Source: Parafannyhessea umbonata | GTDB lineage: Bacteria > Actinomycetota > Coriobacteriia > Coriobacteriales > Atopobiaceae | Length of the DNA: 64,000 bases | Assembly (NCBI RefSeq): GCF_900105025.1 | Contig: NZ_LT629759.1 | Span: 496,001-560,000 of the forward strand | Direction of reading: 5' to 3' | Shown: piece by piece, positions 42,619 through 51,697 of the stretch | Numbering within the stretch: the stretch's first letter is position 1 | Layout of the letters: each line of letters opens with the position of its first letter | Notes under the pieces: generated by a model | Database searches by the model: none | What the model saw: only the letters and a program-made list of their open reading frames with translations | Told to the model about the DNA's origin: nothing | Position numbers and translations under genes: made by a program

Positions 42619-45342
42619 CTATTGGTCCGGGACGCCCTCCATGGAGTCCAGCACCTGCAGTATCACGTCGTCCGGATCGAACGCGGCGAGCACGCTCACG
42701 AAGTTGCGCGCCACGGGGTAGACCTCCGCATCCATCGACGCACGTGTGCACTCCATAAACGTCTTCGAGATCTCGTCCGTAGGCGCGACGGGTACGCCGT
42801 GGTAGCCCAGCGTTGCCTCGACCTCCTGCTGCGACATGGGGCTCAGGGCAAGCCCGCCCTTCTCGCCCTGCGACTGCGCCGCAAGGCCCGTCACCTCCAT
42901 CACCACGATGGGCGTGATGGAGGGCATGAAGCTCATGGCGCTCTGGTAGCACGCCTGCGCGGCGAGCGCGTTGCCGCGTGCCATCTGGAACGACGCCATG
43001 CGATAGTAGCCAAGCCCTATGGCCTCGGGGTCGTGCGCCCCCTTCAGGAACTCCGTCAGGGTGGCCATGGCCTCGTCCGCGTGGCCCGCCTCCTCGAGGC
43101 AGCGCACCAACTGCAGGTTCGCATGCTTGTCCAGCGGCGCCATCTGGCGCAGCCGGCGCGCGTGGGCAAGCGCCGCGTCCGTCTGCCTCAGGGCGAGGTT
43201 CGCGACGGAGAGGTAGAAGTGCGCCGCAAAGTACGCGTCCGGCACCAGCAGCAGCGCGTGCGGGTCGTCCGCGTGCTGGCGGTTGTACAGCGTGCGGTCC
43301 ACGTAGCTCGCGAAGTAGCGCCATACCACGCCGCCCTTGTCCGAGAAGAGCCCGGCTTCGTCCACGGGGCCCACCACGGGCTCGAGCGCGGCCTTCGCCC
43401 CGGCGGCATCGTGCTTGGTGAGGCATTCCCTTGCGCGCTCGCACGCCCTGTCGAGGGCGTCGCCGCGCACGAACTCCTCGCCAATGTCCATGGGGTCCGT
43501 GCCGACGGTGCCATCGATCATGCCCCTCACCAGGCGCTCCGCCGCGGAGCGCACCGTGGGGTCCGGGTCGTTGCCGGCAAGCTCCATCACCATGCGCACG
43601 TTGCGCCGGGTCGCGTCGTGCTCTTCCGGCGGGCACAGGTTCAGCATGATGTCGCTTGCGATGAGGCTGCGCTTGTCCGCCTCCTCGATCGCAAGGCCGC
43701 TCACGCTTGGGGCACCCAAGGCGCGCGCAAGGCGCTCCGGAAGGCGACGGCTGGAAAGGCCTACGGGCATGTGGCGCCACGTGGGACTGAAGCGGGGATC
43801 GGCAAGGTCTGCGGTCTGCTCCACGGGACGGAGGATGTCATTCTCGACGCGCATGTTGGGCACGAACGGCCTCATGGCGCGCGGGAGGTCGTCCACGTGG
43901 TTCAGGTCCAGCCGCCTGAAGCGCCACCGGTCGAAGTCTACGCACAGGTAGCAGCGGTGCGCATGGGCGTCGTCCACCGTGCCTATGACCCAGGCGTGGC
44001 GGATCTTGCTCGAGGCGCGAAACGCCGTCGCCGCAAGCAGTATGGCCACGCGCTGCGCGTAGGCGGACGCCGCCTTGCGGCGCATCTCGCGCGAGCTCTG
44101 CACCACGCCGAGGCCCGCGACGAACACGGACGAGGGAAACACGCGCTCTGGCGTCAGGTCCACGTGAAATCCTACGTTGCCGTCGGCCACGTTCACGCGA
44201 AAGTGCTGCTCGAGGCGGTACGGCAGCTGCATGTCCTCGATGGCGGCCGCGATTTTGCGGCGAACGGCCCACTCGCCGTCCGGGTCCTCGCCCTCCCCGG
44301 ACTCCAGTGGCACGTCCAGCCCCGGCGACTGCGCGCACACGGACGTGGCGAGCCCCTGCGTCAGCTTGTAGCAGTCGGCCTCCGTCACATCCTGCGGGTC
44401 GTCGAAGTACGTGCACGCGTAGCGCATGGCGTTCAGTGCCGCCTCGATCTTCAGCACGCGCAGCCGCGCCAGGTACGAGAGCTCGCGTTGCTCCACGCGC
44501 ACAAACAGCATCTGCGAGTGCGGCGAACGCACCACAGACATGCGCGGCAGCTCCGTGTCGGTCGAGAAGAGCCCCGCCTCAATCAGCATCCGCGCCACGA
44601 AGCGCTCGACGGGGGAGGGCGAGAGGATCGTGCCATCCGGGGTCGCGTCACCCCCGGTCCCGCGCGTCGCCGGCACCAGCGGCGCGTCGCCGGGAAGGCG
44701 GGCCGCGTCCAGCTCGCGGGCGGCGTCCTCGCCATCGGTCTGGGCCATGCGGGTGCGGATGTCTCCCACCAGGAGCTTGAGCTCGGCCAGCGGGTCCGGG
44801 CTCTGAACGATGCGCTCGCTCACGGCGTTGTAGTCGAGCTGCGAGTGGGCGATGACGGGCTCGCCATCTGCTGCGTTGTTCGTGGGGGAGCCGTCCTCCG
44901 CCGGCGCGGCCTCCTCTTGCGTGGCGATGTCGCCACGTGCGGCGGCGGGTACGTCCGCCTGCGTGCCTGCGGCTACGGGCGTGATCGCGGCAAGCTCGGT
45001 CGTGCCTGCGTTGGTCCGCGGCTGCGCGAGCGTCTGGCGCGACGGCGCGGCTGCAGCATCGGGTGCCGCGCCCTTCTCGCCCGGCGCCACGCGGGTATCC
45101 TGGGCTTTCGGGTGCGGAGGAGTCTGTGCCTTGGCCTGGCTGCCGCGCTCCTGTCTGCTTTGGGCCGCAGACCTGGTAAACGCCAGAATCGTGCCTGCCC
45201 CAAGCGCCGCGGCGCCCGCGGTGAGCGCCCAGCCAACGCTGTCCAGCGCGATGGACTGGTAGCAGCCGAGCGCCGCCACCAGGGCGAGCGCGCCCGCGCC
45301 AGGGATAAGAATGTGCCGCGACGAGAATCTGTCGTGTGTCAT
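42619..45342 (-). CDS. Large membrane-anchored TPR protein of unknown function
   Basis: A 907-residue protein. Two hydrophobic helices lie near the start (about residues 10-57), followed by about 120 residues of Ala/Pro/Thr/Gln-rich linker. Then come two uncharacterised globular regions (about 190-420 and 420-590), and a helical region with TPR-like units from about 690 (YLSVANLALRQTDAALAHARRLRQMAP, then HANLQLVRCLEEAGHADEAMATL, then GYYRMASFQMARGNALAAQACYQSAM). No catalytic motif is recognised. The ATG at 45342 has AGGTGG upstream. It stands 110 bases after hypA on the same strand but separated by a GC hairpin. The IS at 42533 lies just beyond its stop. Confidence 0.7.
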   Translation of the reverse strand: MTHDRFSSRHILIPGAGALALVAALGCYQSIALDSVGWALTAGAAALGAGTILAFTRSAAQSRQERGSQAKAQTPPHPKAQDTRVAPGEKGAAPDAAAAPSRQTLAQPRTNAGTTELAAITPVAAGTQADVPAAARGDIATQEEAAPAEDGSPTNNAADGEPVIAHSQLDYNAVSERIVQSPDPLAELKLLVGDIRTRMAQTDGEDAARELDAARLPGDAPLVPATRGTGGDATPDGTILSPSPVERFVARMLIEAGLFSTDTELPRMSVVRSPHSQMLFVRVEQRELSYLARLRVLKIEAALNAMRYACTYFDDPQDVTEADCYKLTQGLATSVCAQSPGLDVPLESGEGEDPDGEWAVRRKIAAAIEDMQLPYRLEQHFRVNVADGNVGFHVDLTPERVFPSSVFVAGLGVVQSSREMRRKAASAYAQRVAILLAATAFRASSKIRHAWVIGTVDDAHAHRCYLCVDFDRWRFRRLDLNHVDDLPRAMRPFVPNMRVENDILRPVEQTADLADPRFSPTWRHMPVGLSSRRLPERLARALGAPSVSGLAIEEADKRSLIASDIMLNLCPPEEHDATRRNVRMVMELAGNDPDPTVRSAAERLVRGMIDGTVGTDPMDIGEEFVRGDALDRACERARECLTKHDAAGAKAALEPVVGPVDEAGLFSDKGGVVWRYFASYVDRTLYNRQHADDPHALLLVPDAYFAAHFYLSVANLALRQTDAALAHARRLRQMAPLDKHANLQLVRCLEEAGHADEAMATLTEFLKGAHDPEAIGLGYYRMASFQMARGNALAAQACYQSAMSFMPSITPIVVMEVTGLAAQSQGEKGGLALSPMSQQEVEATLGYHGVPVAPTDEISKTFMECTRASMDAEVYPVARNFVSVLAAFDPDDVILQVLDSMEGVPDQ

Positions 45343-45372
45343 GCCGTGAACCACCTAAGTGCCATGGGTGAA

Positions 45373-45390
45373 GGGGCGGAGCGCCGCCCC
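45373..45390 (-). terminator. Possible hairpin after hypA
   Basis: GGGGCGG-AGCG-CCGCCCC lies between the hypA stop and the TPR gene start. There is only a short pyrimidine tail on the minus strand, so termination strength is doubtful. Confidence 0.4.
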
Positions 45391-45452
45391 CGTTAGCGTC
45401 TTTCGTTACTCTTACCCAATCGCACGGCCGTCTTCCAGTGCGTTACCAGTCT

Positions 45453-45797
45453 CTAACAGCCCTCTATCTGCTTGATCTCGCACTCGTTGCCCCGCAGGAG
45501 CACTGTCTGGTCGCTTCCGCAGTTCGGGCACGTGCGACCGTAGCGCACCGTCTCGTAGGTGTGACCGCACGCGTTGCAGACGGTGACGGCCTTTATCTGC
45601 TCGACCTCCAGCGTGGAGTCGCGCAGCAGGTCGCTCTTCTGCTGCGCCCACTTCCAGCAGTCCACGAAGTAGTCCTCCAGGATGCCCGAGACCTCGCCCA
45701 GGCACATGGTGACGGAGCTAATGCGCGTGAGCTCGTTCTCGCGGGCGACGTCCTCGATCGTGTCCATCGCCGCGAACACCACCCCCAGCTCGTGCAT
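45453..45797 (-). CDS. hypA: Hydrogenase nickel maturation protein HypA
   Basis: A 114-residue HypA with the N-terminal MHE needed for nickel binding and a zinc ribbon CNACG...CPNCG. It delivers nickel with HypB to [NiFe] hydrogenase. It follows hypB by three bases. No hydrogenase structural genes are in the window, so the client enzyme is encoded elsewhere. Confidence 0.93.
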   Translation of the reverse strand: MHELGVVFAAMDTIEDVARENELTRISSVTMCLGEVSGILEDYFVDCWKWAQQKSDLLRDSTLEVEQIKAVTVCNACGHTYETVRYGRTCPNCGSDQTVLLRGNECEIKQIEGC

Positions 45798-45800
45798 GCG

Positions 45801-46472
45801 CTAGGCCTTCCAGTTGCGGACGGCGTCGCGCAGCCAGTCCAGCCACTCGTCCATGCCCTCGCCGGTCTTCGCGGAGAGGTAGATGATCTTGGCTTCCGGG
45901 TTGCGCAGGTGCACGTTCTGCTCGAGCTTCTGCTTGTCGAAGTCGAAGTACGGCAGAGTGTCGACCTTGCTGATGAGCACGAGGTCGCTCACCTCGAACA
46001 TGAGGGGGTACTTCAGCGGCTTGTCGTCGCCCTCGGGGACCGAGAGGATCATGACCTTCTTACCGGCGCCCGTGTCGAACTCCGCGGGGCAGATGAGGTT
46101 GCCAACGTTCTCGATCACGACGAGGTCCTGGTCCTGGTAGCCCAGCTGGTTGAGCCCCTGCTCCGTCATGGCCGCGTCGAGGTGGCACATGCCGCCGGTG
46201 TGCAGCTGGATCGCCTTCGCCCCGGCCTCCTGTACGGTGTAGGCGTCCACATCGGAGTCGACGTCCGCCTCCATTACGCCGATGCGCATCTCGTCCGCGA
46301 GGGCGCGCAGCGTCGCGGAGAGGAGCGTGGTCTTTCCGGCTCCCGGCGAGCTCATGAGGTTGATCATGAGCGTGCCCGCGTCGTGCATGCGCGCGCGGAG
46401 CGCCTCGGCCTCGCGGTCGTTGTTCGCGAACACGCTTTCCTTGACTTCGATTACCTTGATCGGGTCGGTCAT
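45801..46472 (-). CDS. hypB: Hydrogenase nickel incorporation GTPase HypB
   Basis: A 223-residue SIMIBI GTPase. Walker A is MSSPGAGKTTLL, switch I EADVDSDVDA, metal-site GGMCHLDA with Cys-His, VIENVGNLICPAEFD, and the guanine motif SKVD. It lacks the His-rich nickel-storage N terminus of some homologues. GGAGG lies 5 bases before the ATG. With hypA it forms a two-gene unit. Confidence 0.95.
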   Translation of the reverse strand: MTDPIKVIEVKESVFANNDREAEALRARMHDAGTLMINLMSSPGAGKTTLLSATLRALADEMRIGVMEADVDSDVDAYTVQEAGAKAIQLHTGGMCHLDAAMTEQGLNQLGYQDQDLVVIENVGNLICPAEFDTGAGKKVMILSVPEGDDKPLKYPLMFEVSDLVLISKVDTLPYFDFDKQKLEQNVHLRNPEAKIIYLSAKTGEGMDEWLDWLRDAVRNWKA

Positions 46473-46761
46473 CTTTTCCTCCTATCGTTTTCGTCCATGA
46501 TACAGGAGGCGGGCGCGCGTGGGGCTGCGATGTAGACATGCGTCGCCGGCCACTCCCTTGCGGGGTCGCGACGTCTGCGCCGGGATGCACGCGTCACACA
46601 CCCCGTCCGAGTTTGCATGAACGCGCAAGGCCACCCCGGATGCGTTGCTCGCTCGACGGCGCTCGACGCGCGAAGGGCCGTGGCCTGCGTTGGACCACGG
46701 TGTCGCAAAGGGTCCGGCCAATCCAGCACGACGTCGCAGAAAGCTTTCCATGTATAAGAGT

Positions 46762-46775
46762 TTGAGTTAAATCAA
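46762..46775. promoter_or_regulatory. FNR/CRP-type palindrome
   Basis: TTGAG-TTAA-ATCAA matches the FNR consensus TTGAT-N4-ATCAA at nine of ten positions. It lies 290 bases before hypB and about 180 before the small gene. A Crp/Fnr-family regulator is a reasonable guess in an anaerobe. Confidence 0.35.
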
Positions 46776-46868
46776 GGCTACGCACGTGGGGGAGCTTGTA
46801 CATCGAGACGTGTGCATAAAGGCAATCTACCTGTGCGTTTGTAATGCTAGAAAATGTACGAAACACGC

Positions 46869-46897
46869 TTGAAACATTAACTGAAACCATGTAAAAC
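46869..46897 (+). promoter_or_regulatory. Sigma70-like promoter
   Basis: TTGAAA, 17-base spacer, TAAAAC in an AT-rich stretch, 57 bases before the small membrane protein start. Confidence 0.45.
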
Positions 46898-46953
46898 GTA
46901 AATCGAAGGGCACGTTGGCGCGTGCGGAACGATTCAATCGGATGGAGGGGTCC

Positions 46954-47139
46954 ATGGGTGCCTTCTCGATGCAGACGGTTCTGTTCATCATCTACACCAT
47001 GCTCGGCTTCGTGGCGGCTCTTGCCGCGATAATGGTCGTCACCGGAATCATCAGGTTCTTGGTGCGAAAAGCCCTGGGGAGGATCGAGCCCGACCCCAAC
47101 GCGACGACGTACCCCACTGAGGTTCCGCGCGTGGCGTAG
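46954..47139 (+). CDS. Small single-span membrane protein
   Basis: A protein of about 61 residues: short polar start, one hydrophobic helix of about 30 residues (VLFIIYTMLGFVAALAAIMVVTG is its core region in part), then a basic stop-transfer (RFLVRKALGR) and an acidic/Pro-rich tail. GGAGGGG precedes the ATG at 46954 closely; ATG 46942 is an alternative. No family recognised. It stands alone with its own promoter and a strong terminator. Confidence 0.6.
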   Translation: MGAFSMQTVLFIIYTMLGFVAALAAIMVVTGIIRFLVRKALGRIEPDPNATTYPTEVPRVA

Positions 47140-47178
47140 CGATAGCCGGTAGGTAGTGCTCATACATTCATTCACACG

Positions 47179-47214
47179 GGAGGCCCCGCAGCCACATTCG
47201 GCTGCGGGGCCTCC
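47179..47214. terminator. Bidirectional terminator
   Basis: Perfect 15-base arms GGAGGCCCCGCAGCC and GGCTGCGGGGCCTCC around a 6-base loop, between the small membrane protein and the convergent deacetylase gene. It can serve both. Confidence 0.85.
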
Positions 47215-47250
47215 GTTGTTCGCGCCTTTGTCGCCATCGCGCAGCCGTCG

Positions 47251-48729
47251 CTACGCGTCTCCCAGCTCCGACGGCCACGTGACGCCCTTCGGCATCTTCG
47301 CGTTGCCGGACTGGATGGACTTCGGGATGGTGCTGTCAGAAGCCATGAGCTCGTCGATTGTGACGAGGGTGTAGCCTGCACCCTGAAGCGACTCGATGAT
47401 CTTCGGCAGCGCCTCGACGTCCTGATCGCGGTTGCCACCACCGTCGTGCATCAGGATGATGGAGCCAGACCTCACATTCACCAGGCTGTTCTTCACGATT
47501 TCGTCCGCACCGGGACGTGCCCAGTCGCGCGAGTCCTGCGTCCACGTGACGGAGACAGAGGGAATGCCACCGGCCGCGAGCCACGTCCTCTCGGTAAACG
47601 CGCCATATGGCGGACGGAACACCGTCGTGTCAACGCCAGTGGCGTCGCTTATCGCCTTGAACGCGGTGTTGAACTCCGTCCTCAGCTCGTCGGCTCCCAG
47701 CTTCGTCAGCTGCTTGTGCGATTGGGTGTGGCTTGCGATCTGGCAGCCCTGGTCCACGATCGCCTTCGCGAGCTTCGGGAACTCCTGCACGTTCTTGCCC
47801 AGGCAGAAGAACGTTGCCTTCGCGTTGTACTTCTTCAGGATGTCGAGGTACTGCTGGGTGTACTTGTCGCTTGGTCCGTCGTCAAACGTCAGCGCCACGA
47901 GCTTCTTGTCGCCTTCGGGAATGGGCGTGCGCAGGTAGATTTCCGTGTCGACGGTCTTCGACTTCACTACGTCCGCCACCTGCTTCGACTTCTTGCCGGT
48001 AAGGTGCTCGACCCTGCCGGGCGTGCCCCAGTCCCTCACGTAGGCGATCGGGCCGTAGCCGCCCTTCATCACGAGCTTCGGGGCCTCGGTCTCGACCTTC
48101 CTCGTGTGCGGCTCCATCACGTCCTTGCCCGCGGTGAGCGTGATCTTGTCGTTCGCCCTCACGCGATACTCCTGCGCGGCCTTGCCCGTAAGGGTCTTCT
48201 TTCCCACGGTGGCGCCAAATGGCTCGCCGCCCCCCGCCTTCAGGACGTCGCCCTTCACGCTCACGTAGTTCCCGGGCTTCGTGTGGATGGACTGGTCGCG
48301 AACGGCCTCTGCAAGCGTGCTGTCAATCCGCACGTTATAGCTCTTGTCGTTGATGGTCACGCTCACCGGTCGGTTCGTCCACAGGTGCCAGGCGCCGCCG
48401 CCCAGCACAAGGATGAGCGCCAGGGCGAGAAACGCCGGCGCCTTGCTCGATGCCGCCTTGTCAGACCGGCTCTCGGCCGATCCGTGGCGTGCATTCGCGG
48501 CACCTTCGACCTTCGACGTCGTGGGAATGTAGTACACGTTGCGTCGGCCTTGGTCGTGAGCCTTGGGTCGCCGAGCCCCGCTCGTGCGGGGAGACCCTCT
48601 GTGCTCCGAGGCATGCCGTGCTTCCTGGGACCTAGCGCTTCTCGTCCCCTTGCGGGCGCCTTCTCCCTGTGCGGGGTTCTGACGTACGTGCTCGGCCCGC
48701 TGGGGGCCGTGGGAGTCAGTCTGTGCCAT
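47251..48729 (-). CDS. Membrane-anchored polysaccharide deacetylase (PgdA-like)
   Basis: A 492-residue CE4 enzyme. A long basic cytoplasmic start (to about residue 98) leads to one membrane helix (APAFLALALILVLGGGAWHLW), then about 160 residues of extracellular domain, then the NodB domain from about residue 275. Catalytic motifs are intact: LTFDDGPSD (Asp pair), ASHTQSHKQL (two zinc His), RPPYGAF, WTQDSRDW and ILMHDGGG. It probably removes N-acetyl groups from peptidoglycan, which protects against lysozyme. The start is uncertain: ATG 48729 lacks a good SD and GTG 48537 is possible. Confidence 0.88.
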   Translation of the reverse strand: MAQTDSHGPQRAEHVRQNPAQGEGARKGTRSARSQEARHASEHRGSPRTSGARRPKAHDQGRRNVYYIPTTSKVEGAANARHGSAESRSDKAASSKAPAFLALALILVLGGGAWHLWTNRPVSVTINDKSYNVRIDSTLAEAVRDQSIHTKPGNYVSVKGDVLKAGGGEPFGATVGKKTLTGKAAQEYRVRANDKITLTAGKDVMEPHTRKVETEAPKLVMKGGYGPIAYVRDWGTPGRVEHLTGKKSKQVADVVKSKTVDTEIYLRTPIPEGDKKLVALTFDDGPSDKYTQQYLDILKKYNAKATFFCLGKNVQEFPKLAKAIVDQGCQIASHTQSHKQLTKLGADELRTEFNTAFKAISDATGVDTTVFRPPYGAFTERTWLAAGGIPSVSVTWTQDSRDWARPGADEIVKNSLVNVRSGSIILMHDGGGNRDQDVEALPKIIESLQGAGYTLVTIDELMASDSTIPKSIQSGNAKMPKGVTWPSELGDA

Positions 48730-49055
48730 TGGTCACGCGTCCAATTCTTCCGCATTTCGCTTCCAAAGTCGCACAAGCATACCATGTCCGTGCGACGCAG
48801 GGTGCGTTCGCAAAGTTGGCTGAAATCTGCACTCGATGCAAGCGTCCTTTGCGTTTTCCCATGTAAATGCGCCCCAAATACAAATACGAACGAGGGGCAC
48901 ACACCTGACATGCAACGCCTTGCAACGCAAAACAATAAAGTCGGACCGAATGTTGCGCCAACACAAAAGGACGGGCACGGCACCATGCCGCACCCGTCTA
49001 AAAGATGACCTTTCGCCCCGGTTGGCCTCTGCGGTCGACCCTCACGCAGCCGGCG
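48730..49055. other. 326-base region between deacetylase and DUF1015 genes
   Basis: No supported gene. The right third contains the operon terminator (48962-48995). The rest is moderately AT-rich and presumably carries the deacetylase promoter on the minus strand; I could not pick out a confident -35/-10 pair. Confidence 0.5.
48962..48995 (-). terminator. Terminator of the serC-serA-DUF1015 unit
   Basis: On the minus strand GGGTGCGGCA-TGG-TGCCGTGCCC pairs over ten positions (two wobbles), followed by GTCCTTTTGTG. It lies 60 bases after the DUF1015 stop. Confidence 0.65.
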
Positions 49056-50345
49056 CTACCGAAGCCTGCGAACGAAGAGGCCGCTGCGGAGCTTTGGCTC
49101 GAACCACGTCGACTTTGGCGGCATCAGCAGCCCGGCGTCGGACACGGCCATGAGCTCGTCCACTGACGTGGGATAGAGCGAGAACGCGACGCCGTCCGTG
49201 CCGGCAAGGCGCTCCAGCGCCTGCGGGCCCTCGATGCCGCCCACAAAGCGGATGCGGACGTCCTGGCGAGGGTCCTCGATCCCCAGGACCGGCCCCAGCA
49301 CGCGGTCCTGCAGGATGGACACGTCGAGCGTCGCCACGGGGTCGTCCGTCGGAAGCGACGCGACCGCCTCGGGCGAGAAGCGCATGGCATGCCACGCGCA
49401 GCCCACATAGAGGCCAAAGCCATGGCGGGCGGAAGGCTCGGCAGGGGAGTCCTGGGCGGGACCCACCTCGAAGCCGGCAGCCTCGATGCGCTCGATTAGC
49501 TGCGCCGGCGCCATGCCGGCCGTGTCCGTCACCACGCGGTTGTAGGCCATGACCTTAAGCTGGCTCGCGGGAAACATGACTGCGAGGAAGGAGTCGTACG
49601 GCGCCGGGGACGCCTCGGCACCGGGCGCCGCGTCCTTCTCGCCCGCGGAGCCCGCCTGACGGGCGGCCTCAAGGCGCATCTCCTGACACACGCGCACGGC
49701 GGAGGCGGCGCGGTGGTGCCCATCGGCGATGTAGGCGCACGGCACGGTGGCGAACGTCGCCGTCATGGCCTCGACGGCCGCTGGGCGCGCAACGCGCCAC
49801 ACGGTCTGGCGAACGCCCTGCTCATCCGTGAAGTCATACAGGGGCTCGGCCGTGGACGCAAGGCCCACCAGCGTGTCCATCGCGAAGTTGTCGCGGTACG
49901 CCAGAAAGATCGGGCCCGTCTGCGCGCCGGTCGCGCGGATGTGCTCCACGCGGTCCTGCTCCTTGTTGCGGCGCGTGTTCTCGTGGCGACGGATCGTGCC
50001 GTCCAGGTACTCGTCCACGGAGGCGGCGCACACCACGCCCGTCTGGGCGCGGCCGTCCTGCTCCAGGCGGTACACGTAGTAGCACGGCGTCTCGTCGTGC
50101 AGCAGCGTTCCGTCCGTGGCGGCGCGGCGCAGCAGCTCCGCGGCCTTCGCGTACACGTCCGGGGCATACATGTCGTGGTCGGGCGAGAAGGACGTCTCCG
50201 GCCGGTCGATGGCCAAAAACGAGCCCGGGTGGTCCCTCACGTAGGAGGCCGCCTGCGCGCGGTCGAACACGTCGTACGGCAGCGACGCGAACGTCGCCGC
50301 CTTGTCCGGGGTCGGACGGTAGCAGCGTATGGGCTCGACGCGCAT
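49056..50345 (-). CDS. DUF1015 family protein of the serine cluster
   Basis: A 429-residue DUF1015 protein: opening PIRCYRPTPDKAATFASLPYDVF, then RHENTRRNKEQDRVEH, ADGHHRAASA (residues 207-216) and a C-terminal MPPKSTWFEPKLRSGLFVRRL. The DGHHR box recalls the ParB/Srx-fold serine kinase SerK. Together with its place directly after serC and serA, it suggests a role at the serine/phosphoserine step, either as kinase or phosphatase; this is inference. ATG 50345 has AAGGAGA upstream. The gap from serA is 45 bases, so it is probably co-transcribed. Confidence 0.82.
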   Translation of the reverse strand: MRVEPIRCYRPTPDKAATFASLPYDVFDRAQAASYVRDHPGSFLAIDRPETSFSPDHDMYAPDVYAKAAELLRRAATDGTLLHDETPCYYVYRLEQDGRAQTGVVCAASVDEYLDGTIRRHENTRRNKEQDRVEHIRATGAQTGPIFLAYRDNFAMDTLVGLASTAEPLYDFTDEQGVRQTVWRVARPAAVEAMTATFATVPCAYIADGHHRAASAVRVCQEMRLEAARQAGSAGEKDAAPGAEASPAPYDSFLAVMFPASQLKVMAYNRVVTDTAGMAPAQLIERIEAAGFEVGPAQDSPAEPSARHGFGLYVGCAWHAMRFSPEAVASLPTDDPVATLDVSILQDRVLGPVLGIEDPRQDVRIRFVGGIEGPQALERLAGTDGVAFSLYPTSVDELMAVSDAGLLMPPKSTWFEPKLRSGLFVRRLR

Positions 50346-50390
50346 GCGGTCTCCTTCCGCTTGGGGGCTCGTCGTCGCCAGCGTTGGTCG

Positions 50391-51581
50391 CTAGCGGGTG
50401 ATTGCCGGGACGATCTGCCTGATGCGATAGACGCCGGGGATGGCGCGGAGCTTCTCCATCGTGGCGGCGTCCACCGGCTGGTCGGTGTCGATAAGAGTAT
50501 AGGCGCTGCCGTCCTGTGCCTCGTTCGACATGCGCTGGATGTTCGCGTTTGACTTTGCGAGGGCGCCGGAGATTTGGCCTATCATGTTTGGCACGTTCGC
50601 GTGCAGCGCGGCGATGCGACCACCGGTGTGGCACGGGCCCATGTCGCAGTCCGGATAGTTGACGGAGTTCCTGATGGTGCCTTGCTCCAGGTAGTCCTTC
50701 ATCTGGCTAACGGCCATCGAGGCGCAGTTCGCCTCCGCCTCGGCGGTGCACGCGCCCATGTGCGGCGTGATGAGGGTGTTCGGCATCTTCGTGGTCATGG
50801 GCGTCGCGAAGTCGCACACGAAGCGCCCGAGCTTGCCAGAGCGCAGCGCCGCGTCCACCGCGGGCTCGTCCACGATGTCGGCGCGTGCGTAGTTGATGAG
50901 CATGGCGCCGTCGCTCATGAGAGAGATCATCTCGGCGCCCATCATGTGGCGCGTGTCGTCCTTCGACGGGACGTGCAGCGTGACGTAGTCCGCGTTGCGG
51001 CAGAGCTCCGCCATCGAGTCGACGCGCTTCACGTTGCGGTTGAGCTGCCATGCGTGCTCGACGGACAGGTACGGGTCGTAGCCGTACACGTCAAGTCCCA
51101 GCGCCTCAAGTGCGTTCGCCACCTTCGAGCCCACGGCGCCGAGTCCCACGACGCCGACCTTGCGGCCAATGGCCTCGCGTCCGACGAAGGCCTTCTTGTT
51201 CTTCTCGGCGTCCTTCACGATCTGCGGGTCGTCCGCGTTGCTCTGGACCCAGCGCATGCCGTCGAGCGTGCCCCTGGAGTTGACGAGGATCATGCCCACG
51301 ACCAGCTCCTTCACGGCGTTCGAGTTGCCGCCTGGCGTGTTGAACACCACGATGCCCTGCTTTGCGCAACGCTCGATGGGAATGTTGTTGTAGCCGGCGC
51401 CGGAACGCGACACGCAGCGGACGTTCGGGCCAAAGTCGAGATCGCGGATGTCCGAGGCGCGCACCAGGATGGCGTCCGCCTGGTTCACGTCGTCGGTCTT
51501 CTTGTAGCCCTCGCCCAGCTCCGCGACGCCGTCGCGGGTGATCTGCTTCGCGATGTTGTCGAATATCTTTACGTAGCGCAT
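50391..51581 (-). CDS. serA: D-3-phosphoglycerate dehydrogenase
   Basis: A 396-residue SerA, first enzyme of serine synthesis. It has VGVVGLGAVGSKVA for NAD, NYARADIVDE with the substrate Arg, and TPHMGACTAEAE with the catalytic His. A C-terminal ACT domain (from about residue 315) probably senses serine. It is the short type without the extra allosteric domain. GGAG lies 5 bases before the ATG. It follows serC on the minus strand. Confidence 0.93.
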   Translation of the reverse strand: MRYVKIFDNIAKQITRDGVAELGEGYKKTDDVNQADAILVRASDIRDLDFGPNVRCVSRSGAGYNNIPIERCAKQGIVVFNTPGGNSNAVKELVVGMILVNSRGTLDGMRWVQSNADDPQIVKDAEKNKKAFVGREAIGRKVGVVGLGAVGSKVANALEALGLDVYGYDPYLSVEHAWQLNRNVKRVDSMAELCRNADYVTLHVPSKDDTRHMMGAEMISLMSDGAMLINYARADIVDEPAVDAALRSGKLGRFVCDFATPMTTKMPNTLITPHMGACTAEAEANCASMAVSQMKDYLEQGTIRNSVNYPDCDMGPCHTGGRIAALHANVPNMIGQISGALAKSNANIQRMSNEAQDGSAYTLIDTDQPVDAATMEKLRAIPGVYRIRQIVPAITR

Positions 51582-51697
51582 CGAGTCTCCTTCGTGCCCT
51601 TGGGGCCTCTGTCAAGCGCGGTCCCGCAGGGCCGCGCCGGGTATTCCCTTCATGTGTGCCGGCGGCGTTCGGCGGTGTGCCAGCGTCGCCGGGTTCG

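Larger units (their letters stand above)
46473..46953. other. 480-base divergent intergenic region
   Basis: No gene I can support. The first part is GC-rich with only shadow frames. The part from about 46750 is AT-rich and holds an FNR-like palindrome (46762-46775) and a sigma70-like promoter pointing right (46869-46897). It presumably drives both hypB-hypA leftward and the small membrane protein rightward. Confidence 0.6.
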
